Shown: in pieces, positions 56,691 through 64,000 of the stretch
Layout of the letters: each line of letters starts with the position of its first letter
Position numbering within the stretch: the stretch's first letter is position 1
DNA from: Miscanthus floridulus
Taxonomy: Eukaryota > Streptophyta > Magnoliopsida > Poales > Poaceae
NCBI RefSeq assembly: GCF_019320115.1
Contig: NC_089583.1
Coordinates: 83,407,928 to 83,471,927 of the forward strand
DNA: 64,000 bases
Direction: 5' to 3'
Program-made: the position numbers and the translations under genes
Notes under the pieces: model-generated
The model's input: only the letters and a program-made list of their open reading frames with translations
What the model was told of the DNA's origin: nothing
The model's database searches: none

Positions 56691-57053
56691 ACGAACATGA
56701 GGAGATCATCTGACGAGTGGGGCAGGCCGTGGAGCAGGAGATGTGTGCGTATGCTGGAGGTGAAAGACGAAGCTGACGAGTGGGGCCCACCTGACAGTGA
56801 GAGGGAGCTGCAGGACCCGACTGTCAGAGATGGAGAGAGAGAAGGAGGTCAGGGGCAGCAAGGACGTTTCGCGTGCCCATGCTGACTAGGCGCCAGCGTG
56901 TCGGGCTGGCGTGGCTTGCCACATGCGCAAATGTGGTAAATGAAGAACTCAAACTTCTCTCATCTGGTAAAATTGTAAATGCTATTCTAAGAGTGATAAT
57001 CAGATGAGCGTCAATCTTAATAATGGTAAAAATATAAAAGCCCCCTCCTATCC

Positions 57054-57360
57054 ATAATAGGCCCGTTGCCTCCACGCCGGCGCTGGGTCGATTCTCTCAC
57101 AGATCTGGGCTGCTCCTTTTCTGGTGGAATCAGTATCTCCGCCATAGTAGATCTCATCTCCCGTTGATGTCCCCTCCAATTTGCCTCACCCTTCTTCGCA
57201 GGTGGAGACTGCGAGCGGCGGCGCCTTCTCCTTCGGTACCTTCGCGGGTGAATATCATCCACCAGGTACGCTTTTCCCTACCGTTACCTTCTCGAGCGAG
57301 ACCGAAGCTATTTGTATCTGGATTTGACCCAATTATAAGCATAATATGTACAGTATTATA
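57054..57360. other. Spacer upstream of the F-box gene
   Basis: Moderately GC-rich, perhaps the remains of the F-box gene's promoter or 5' leader (GCGAGCGGCGGCGCCTTCTC then a GT-rich splice-like GTACGC). No gene recognised. Confidence 0.35.
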
Positions 57361-57589
57361 CTGTTCCCTCACTTCCAAAATAAGTGGATATCTCACACTT
57401 ATCTTTAGGTTTACCAAACATATATGAAAAAAGTATTAATGCTTATATGCCAAATAGAATCATTAGATTAATCACGGTATATATTTTCGTAATAAACCTA
57501 ATTAGAGATAAATCTAATCAAACTTAAGAGTTAAGATTAGTTGACTCTTTGAATTGCGAGATATGCACTTGTTTTTGGGACAGATGGAG
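57361..57589. mobile_element. Stowaway-like MITE with TA target duplication
   Basis: Left CTGTTCCCTCACTTCCAAAA is the inverse of TTTTTGGGACAGATGGAG at the right. TA on both sides (57359-57360 and 57590-57591) fits Stowaway. The interior pairs AAGTGGATATCTC with GAGATATGCACTT. Confidence 0.75.
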
Positions 57590-57678
57590 TATACAGTAAT
57601 TTCGATTTTTTTTTTTCAAAAATATATTGGGTGTAGTTGCGTAGACCAATGTCCGTAGAGAATCTGGAGAACCACTCA

Positions 57679-57809
57679 CCCATGGTTCTTGCGTAGCTTG
57701 AGAGATTTTGGTCATGGTGGTCAGAAGTAAGAATCCGGCGAACCATAACTTACCCCATGGTTGTTGTGTTGTTGTGTAGCTTGATTTTGGTCATGGCGGT
57801 CAGAAGTTA
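57679..57809 (+). repeat. Short duplication at the F-box gene start
   Basis: CCCATGGTTCTTG...GTAGCTTGAGAGATTTTGGTCATGGTGGTCAGAAGTAA (57679-57730) is repeated as CCCATGGTTGTTG...GTAGCTTGATTTTGGTCATGGCGGTCAGAAGTTA (57754-57809). The second copy supplies the start codon used by the F-box frame. Confidence 0.8.
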
Positions 57810-58990
57810 CGAAGACTTTCCTGGACCACGGAAGGCCATGCGCACTGTTGCTTGCATCCCTGATGATGTCATCTTCAACATCCTGTCGCAGCTCCCCCCC
57901 CAAATCTGTGATCCGATGCAAGTCCGTATGCAAGGCCTGGCTCGCCATCATATCCAGCGAGCACTTCATCCGTGCTCACCTGGAGTTCGCCAGGGTGCGA
58001 TCGACAACCCTTGTGGTCTCCCGCAGGTACATGGAATGACAACATGAAGGGATGGATTCCACTTGCATGGGTTTCTACAGGTACATTGGTGGCAGTAAAG
58101 TAGAGATTGTTCACAGCCAAGACATTCCAAAGGGTATTGGTTTATGGGCTACCCCATCGCATTGTGATGGTCTGATTCTCGTTTCCACGGAAAACCAAGT
58201 GACAGTCGTCTGCAATCCAGCAACAAAGGAATTTGTTAAACTTCCCAAGGGCAGTGATAGCATAACTATCATTCATAAGAGCCGGGTTGGATTTGGTTTT
58301 GATCCCTGCAGTAATAAGTACAAAGCAGCAAGATTCTTTTATGAAACGGGGAATGGGAAATCTGAAACTGTCTGCAGGTTTGAGGTACACACACTAGGCA
58401 CAAGTACATGGAGGCGAACTGCTGATCCTCCGTACCCTATATTTTGGACGCCTCCAACTCATGTCCAAGGTTATCTTTACTGGAGGATAGACCTTCCACC
58501 TTCAAAACATCCCAAAGCATTTGTCAAGTTCAGTTTATCTGAAGAGATGTTCAGTTTAACTCCATATCCTCCATCCAAAGAGGCGGAGCCCATCTATTTT
58601 ATAGAGTTGGAGGGTAAATTATGTTGTGCTTGCTTCACTGAGTGGTTTGAAGCGGTGGAGATTTGGACTCTCGATAATGACAAGTCACCAAAATGGACGC
58701 AGTACTGCACGGTTAGTATTCCAAAAGATATCGTTGTGGCATTGTCTACAGGTGAATTCAGATTGCCCAAAATTCTTTTCAATCAGAAGGATTTACTTCT
58801 TACACGTGAGAATAAAGTATACCAGTACAGAATTAGGACGGGGGAGGTTAAAAGGATCGTTGCAGCAGTGCATGAATTCCGTTATTATGATTCAAATGGC
58901 ATTCCATGGAAGATATTTCTCGGGAGTGATTTGGCTTTTCATACTGTTAACTATACTGTGAGCTTAGTACCCATAAGTGGATACATTTAG
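57793..58990 (+). pseudogene. F-box protein with FBA domain, frame broken twice near the 5' end
   Basis: The frame from ATG 57793 begins MAVRSYEDFPGPRK and enters an F-box at CIPDDVIFNILSQLPP. At an eight-C run (57894-57901) it shifts to the frame that continues the F-box as KSVIRCKSVCKAWLAIISSE. That frame meets a TGA at 58037-58039 and then stays open from 58052 to 58990 with 312 residues of F-box-associated domain (for example GLWATPSHCDGLILV, VVCNPATKEFVKLP and VGFGFDPCSNKYKAARFF). F-box proteins of this type bring substrates to SCF ubiquitin ligases. The C-rich shift could be an assembly or polymorphic homopolymer error; the TGA sits where a Trp codon would fit. With both defects the F-box and FBA parts are uncoupled. 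Confidence 0.75.
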
Positions 58991-61900
58991 TGTTTAAAGG
59001 TGCACACAGATACCAGTATACCACTTTGACTATCTGGGTCTAAAAGGAGATCCAGTAATTATTTGTAACCAACTAACCATTGTAGACTTTGATTAAGCTT
59101 TCTTATCTTGTTGCTTCTGATAATTACTTATGGTGGTCATGAGCCATGACAGTAATCCTTTATGTATTTTTTGTGATTATGAAATACTTTTGGCTAAATA
59201 AATCTTTGGTTTACTTTCTAAATCTTAGCTAGTTTATCTTGTATAATCGGATTGTAAACTGTGTTGTGCTTGTTTTCTATGTTGTGTGGAGTGGATTTGA
59301 GCATAGTAGGACTTTTATGTGGCACAAGATATGGTCAATTTCTATAAGAAACCAGCTGTGCTTTCGTATACCTTGAATTTGAGTTTCTGAGAAGGATTTG
59401 TGCATGGCACTTACAGCATTTGAAACAAAGAGTTACAATACATTTATATGTCCTTGGGTTCCACAAGAAATTTGTGGTGCTTTTATACTCCCCAAATTTG
59501 TATTCTGTTAGAATTGGAAATTAAAATATGCAAGTGTTTCTTAATATTTGAGGGCTTCTGATGCCATGATCTGGATAACAGTGTCTATCCTGCGTTTGTG
59601 CTGGACTTGCAAACAAGCATGCCAAAACCTTCTGAAGCACTGAGCTGACTGCTCCAGCTGTTATAGATGGCCTGATGTTTTCACAGGAATGTCTGCCAAC
59701 ACTCTGCAGGCTCATACTAATTTGGAAGCAGAAAATTCGCAAAGTATTGGTAGCAGTGTAAGGTCGCAGAAGGTAAGTGAGAACCATAAAGGAGGCAGTG
59801 GGAGTTGCACTTGCATGAGCTGCCTTTTGTATTTACATGTCTTTGCTGTTTTTGCCATTTTTTCCCTTAATTTTCCAGAACTTGCGACGTGTACCAATTT
59901 TCATTGCTCGTATTCTGATTCTGATATGCAGGGCATGATTATCATTGTGCGTAAACAACATCAGCAGAGGAGCACCACTATCCAGCCTCGAGGATCTAGA
60001 AATTGAAGGGACTGTTTCATTCCTTTACACTTTGGCTTATGGCTTAATGTGGAATGTATTTCTAGTTTGTACCACAATCCACCATTTTATCGCATAATTA
60101 AGACTGATGTTGCCGTAAGATTGGTAAATGCATTTTTTTTATTGCCATGTCACTTGGTTTCCGTAATGGTTTTAAGCTTCCCTGTCGGAAGATAGTTTCA
60201 TTGATGAATGCAGTCATGTAAAGCACAGCGGCACCGGCATGGCCTCTGGTTGCTGCACAAAGCGATACCCATCTACTGGTAAGAGACCCAGCGGCCTCGG
60301 CAGGCTCCCGCCCTGGCCACATCACCGCTTTTACTGTGCGGCGCCTGATCTTGATCCAGGGGTGGCCAGCACCGCCGTACGCGCGCCCTGCCGTCGCTTC
60401 GCGCGCGTGCGCTGTGGCGGCGGCGGTGCTAGGAGAGATGCTGGAGAGTAGCTCGGTGCTGGTGTTGAGAGTCGCCGGCTCGATGGTCGCTGGTGAAGAG
60501 ATAGGACGATGTCGTTGTTGTGATTCCTGTCTCGGATGCATAGTCTCTTGCGTGTGATTGCTGTGAATCGTGCTTCGATTGTGCCATTTCGTTGTTTCTG
60601 AAGAGGAGTGTTCCGAGTCTGACTTTATTTGTGTATTGTCGTTCAATCTTCCAAGGTGCGGTTCAGCAGGGGGGATTCTTGTGCTGAGAAAATTGAAGAA
60701 GGCATCGCCTCAGAGGTGGTCAGCTTCTTCCGGTATGCTTCTTTTGCATAGATTCATGTCTGTGACGAGCTACACTTCGTTGTAGCTCTGTATTTTATCT
60801 TTGTGCGTCCAATGACACTGACTGGGTGACGGGTTTTTCCCCCTTTTTTTGTTTACTGTGGTACAAAATCCTTTGGCTGACCATTCTGTTTGCTCTTTTT
60901 TTACACTGTACATTTCCTGCTGATTGATCTGAACTATGCTTTTGTTCTTTGTCGTTGCATATTTTGAAGGTGCGGTTCTGCGGACAGGGGTTCTTGTGCT
61001 TCTGAGATTCAGAAGAAAGACTAAGGTTCAGAGGTGCCATGCTTGTCGTGGTATGTATTGTTTTGCATAGCCATGTTTTTTATGAATGTTCCATCGTTGT
61101 TGTTTATGTTTACGTGTGCAATCTATACTGTTAAAATGAATGTGACTGACCTGGTAACGGCTTTTCATTCTGTTTTATTTCTTTGGCGTGGTTTCACATC
61201 TTTTTGCATTGCTGTTTTTGTTTATCCTTTAAAAATTGTGGTTGCAAAAAAAAGCTTTGCTTTATGTGTCATCTTATCAAAACCCGCGATGCCATAATCC
61301 CTCTTCAAATTTCAGTCACCATGGATGGGGATTGCAATCTTTTAGAGGTAGAAGAACAGTTGTACAATTTCTCTATTACCAAATACTTTGGCAATGACTC
61401 GGCAAGCAGCTAGCCATGAAGATGTTGTAGCATTTATGTCTAGGTAAATGGCATGGCAAACGGCCTGATTTTTGCATCCTGCAGGGGCAAAAAGGTAGCT
61501 GACCAGCCGGTGACGAAGCGAGCGGCCCTGCCTGTAGCAGCCTGCAGAGCAGCAAAGGTAGTAGAGCAGGGCTTGCTAGCAAGGTAATCTATTACATGGA
61601 CCCACAATATCAGGGTATTTTGATTTACTTCTTTTTAAAATTTTGAACTGTATCTATGTATTGGCTTCCTTGTTTGATTCCTATTCTATAGCTTTCACAG
61701 TGAATATAACTTTGCTATTTTGGAATATGACTTTGCTTTTAGGTAATATGGGCTCTACCGACAGAACATGGAAAGAAAGTGACAATGGCAATAAACCTAC
61801 TAATTAAGGAAAGATTCATTAACTTTCAAGTTTCTATTCATAGTATTTGTCCACTGTGGGTAAATGTATAGGTTCTTCAAGAATTTTGATTGCTAGAATA

Positions 61901-62704
61901 CTATGTGGTTGCATCTATTTTCATTATGCATAAAATAGCAGTTGTCAACGGACATAGACTAAGCTACTATGAAATTGTCGTGCTAAACTAGAAAACATCT
62001 CCAACCCAAATATGCATAATGGATGTCTTTATGCTTTAGATGCAAAGATAGATATTCATATTTCTTTATTCCCTTGCAAGAAACTGAATTCTTGTTTCTC
62101 ATGCATTGAAACAAAAGATATTATTGCTAGCAGGTTGTAAATGAGCAAGGATGATGCAGAGATCATTGTGTCCCTGTCAATGTATGTTTTATGGTTTTAT
62201 TAAAGAGTACTGATTAGCTGGCTTCTGTTGGTAGGATACTGCATAGCTCAATTCAGTTCTTGGTATGAGGTGTTGTCAGTTTTGCACATGATGGCTATGC
62301 TGTGTTTATCTCAAGCAAATTCTCTGCTTCTTCCGAAGACAGCACTTGAGGGGTACCATGGTAAAGTATCTGATGGTCTGCAATACAAAATACATTCATC
62401 ACTGCTGTAGAAATATATATTTATCTTTTTTATTGCTACAGAAGTTCATTTACAAAATTTCAGCTAGCGTGGCTCTTGTCAGTTGCTTTATGGTAATTAA
62501 ACTCTATGATTCCATCCACTTTTCAGATAGCAAACGGGCTTCTGTTCAAATATTTCTCAAGGCTTCTGGGTTCTTGGAGTGTGCTATCCAACATGTCCTT
62601 TCTAGGATATCCCCAGAAATTAAATAGGTGGGTGAGGTTGCCTTCTCACTTGCACTTGCAGAAGGCTTATAATTTTGTAGTCAGTACTGTGGTTATTGTT
62701 CTTC
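58991..62704. other. Gene-poor region, no recognised gene
   Basis: AT-rich with scattered short open frames and splice-like signals. A GC-rich patch at 60270-60460 has open frames on both strands but no domain. A frame at 59689-60006 is unrecognised. Nothing supports a protein-coding gene here; non-coding or 3'-UTR-type exons cannot be excluded. Confidence 0.4.
60645..61175 (+). repeat. Diverged tandem duplication, offset about 313 bp
   Basis: The segment from 60645 (CCAAGGTGCGGTTCAGCAGG...GATTCTTGTGCTGAGA...TCAGAGGTGGTC) is echoed from about 60958 (TGAAGGTGCGGTTCTGCGGA...GTTCTTGTGCTTCTGAGA...TCAGAGGTGCCA). Downstream pieces ACTGACTGGGTGACGG and GACTGACCTGGTAACGG also correspond. Confidence 0.6.
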
Positions 62705-62841
62705 AGCCTGTTCATTTCGGCTGGATTGCTCGTATCTGGCTTATAATTCATGGCTTGAATAGTATTTTTCTCTCAGACCAAACCAGTCAGCAGTACTTTC
62801 AGTCATGGCTTATAAGCCAATCCAGCCGAAACGAACAGGCT
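62705..62841. mobile_element. Small palindromic MITE (AGCCTGTTCG family)
   Basis: AGCCTGTTCATTTCGGCTGG at the left is the inverse of CCAGCCGAAACGAACAGGCT at the right. The interior again pairs (CTGGCTTATAATTCATGGCTT with AGTCATGGCTTATAAGCC) and has ACCAAACCAGTCAGCAG. Confidence 0.85.
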
Positions 62842-63984
62842 GCTTAACTGCCATTTCGTGTAGGAAAGTTCTTCTTGTGTGGATGGCATGTCCTTCTTCC
62901 ATTGCAGGTGGATTAATTTAAACGTGCCACTAATGTAACGACATTAGTGACTTGGAATTGAAACGTGCCACTATTGTAACGACATTAGTGACGCGGGTAA
63001 ACGAAGCGCATTGTTGCCCAGTTGTTGCCATGGCCAGAAAACAAAATGCTATACTAATGACAAGTTATTAGATAGTCTTCCCAACTAGACGCATCACTAG
63101 TGACGGGGGCTGTTATTAGTTATGCGTTTCGTCAAGACAAGTCACTGATATGTGGCTCTTCTTGTTGAGCTGCGTCACTGACTATGGTGGAGTCGTTAGA
63201 GACTCGTTTTGTTTATTCATCACTAACCATTGCATGCCCGACACATCTTCTATTTGCCCACGACTCGTTTATTCGCTGCTCGCCACCGTTCTACAACGCT
63301 ACTCACTGAGAGAGCTGGGCTGGCTGGTCGTGGTGGACCTAGGTTCTTAAGCATGCTAATCATGTCACGTGGCATCCAAATCATCACCATAACTTAAGTT
63401 AGTTCTCCTGCGTGACGCACTAATTACATGATGACGTGGCACCAACGACATGTAGGACCCACATGCCAGTAGGGGAGACTAACTCAAGATATAGTGATTT
63501 GGACCTCACGCGACATTATTAGCAGGTTTAGGAATCTAGAAGATACCTGAAGCCTAGTTCAAGTACCAGCGGTGCATTTTACTCTTCAAGTTGTAACTTC
63601 ACCTCTATCACTAGCTTGCCTCCTCAAATAATTCCTGTTTTCAGGTCAGCAACATACTATCTAATGTTGCCTCCTAGAAGCACCTCAAATAATTCCAGTT
63701 TTTAGGTCGGCAACATACTGTCTAATGTTGCCTCCTGGGAGAATTTTATTTTAAGGACATATAACTACATAGTGGCACACAAATTAAAAAGTAATCATTA
63801 GTTCATACTCTTGCGCCACCCAGGTAGCATCGACTATGGTCTCCAAGCACCTCCATCCACGCCTCACTGCCGCCAAATTAAGCAGGATGCTGGTAGCCTG
63901 ACAACTGCAAGGATGGTGGCGGTGAAGCTATCTCCCTCTCCTCAAACACTGATTTCTTTTCCTCCGTTCTCACTCTTTCAATGT
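62842..63984. other. Repeat-rich sequence before the CACTA terminus
   Basis: Contains a 41-bp direct repeat (AAACGTGCCACTA at 62920 and 62961), each with the hairpin-like TGTAACGACATTAGTGAC, and further GTCACTAGTGACG-type palindromes to 63180. Such motifs recall CACTA subterminal repeats of a different family from the one at 601-950. No gene seen. Confidence 0.45.
63622..63742. repeat. Two-copy 61-bp tandem repeat
   Basis: CCTCAAATAATTCC starts at 63622 and 63683. Each copy continues with AGGTC(A/G)GCAACATACT(A/G)TCTAATGTTGCCTCCT. Confidence 0.9.
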
Positions 63985-64000
63985 CACTACTACAAAGAGA
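63985..64000 (+). mobile_element. Probable CACTA element start (window edge)
   Basis: CACTACTACAAAGAGA begins at 63985, matching the usual CACTA terminal repeat (CACTACTACAAAA-like) and the inverse terminus found at 941-950. The element would extend beyond the window. Confidence 0.5.

Larger units (their letters stand above)
55175..57044. mobile_element. Pack-MULE carrying two host gene fragments
   Basis: A Mutator-like element with a perfect 9-bp target duplication CTCCTATCC (55166-55174 and 57045-57053). Both ends start GGGGCTTTTA, and the TIRs extend about 280 bases (55175-55460 and 56765-57044), with long identical blocks such as GAGAGAAGTTTGAGTTCTTC and GCCACGCCAGCCCGACACGC. No transposase is inside. 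The body holds part of an aspartic protease gene on the minus strand and part of an SMXL/D53-like gene on the plus strand, which is the definition of a Pack-MULE. It lies about 700 bases upstream of the F-box gene. Confidence 0.9.

Noticed and set aside
59689..60006. 105-residue open frame downstream of the F-box gene
   Set aside because: The sequence crosses probable splice signals (GTAAGTGAG near 59772), is not recognisable as protein and may be UTR or non-coding.

Overview
This is nuclear DNA from a grass, most likely a panicoid or andropogonoid species of the sorghum/sugarcane/Miscanthus/maize group. The evidence is intron-bearing plant genes (a HAK potassium transporter, an XRI1-like gene, grass-type DUF1618 and F-box genes), GC-rich exons, a Tat-lineage Ty3/gypsy retrotransposon with an antisense gene, and many high-copy Tourist-like MITEs of the kind common in these genomes. 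There is one 100-N gap (36208-36307). No bacterial-type operons, CRISPR arrays or RNA genes were seen.

Layout. 1-950: end of a Copia-type LTR abutting the terminal region of a CACTA transposon. 951-5176: promoter-like duplicated sequence and four MITEs. 5177-7923: intact seven-exon HAK/KUP K+ transporter (HAK17-like). 7924-15980: MITE-rich spacer. 16105-18259: intact five-exon XRI1-like gene with a TATA box and poly(A) signal. 20507-32395: one 11.9-kb Tat-lineage LTR retrotransposon inserted into a small MITE. It has lost capsid/nucleocapsid, protease and most of RT and carries a multi-exon antisense gene. 33.3-36.2 kb: a first MULE with a transposase pseudogene that runs into the gap. 36.3-41.45 kb: a second MULE whose seven-exon transposase frame is fully continuous apart from five amber codons. 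42.2-44.5 kb: a captured OVATE-domain fragment and a LINE reverse-transcriptase remnant. 47.3-49.4 kb: a DUF1618 pseudogene. 50.0-51.1 kb: a long-TIR MULE-like element. 52.0-55.0 kb: three Tourist-like MITEs and a non-autonomous hAT element with an 8-bp target duplication. 55175-57044: a Pack-MULE with a perfect 9-bp target duplication and ~280-bp TIRs, carrying pieces of an aspartic protease gene and of an SMXL/D53-like gene. 57793-58990: an F-box/FBA gene broken near its 5' end. 59-64 kb: repeat-rich sequence ending at a CACTA-type terminus.

Only the HAK and XRI1-like genes look intact; the rest of the coding sequence is transposon-derived or decaying. One theme recurs: almost all in-frame stops in the transposon genes are TAG at positions where CAG or TGG is expected, as C-to-T decay of methylated cytosines would produce. 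Nothing here is convincingly a new system. The most interesting items are the chimeric Pack-MULE, the amber-only decay of the two MULEs, and the in-frame gag-to-RNase H deletion fusion in the retrotransposon.
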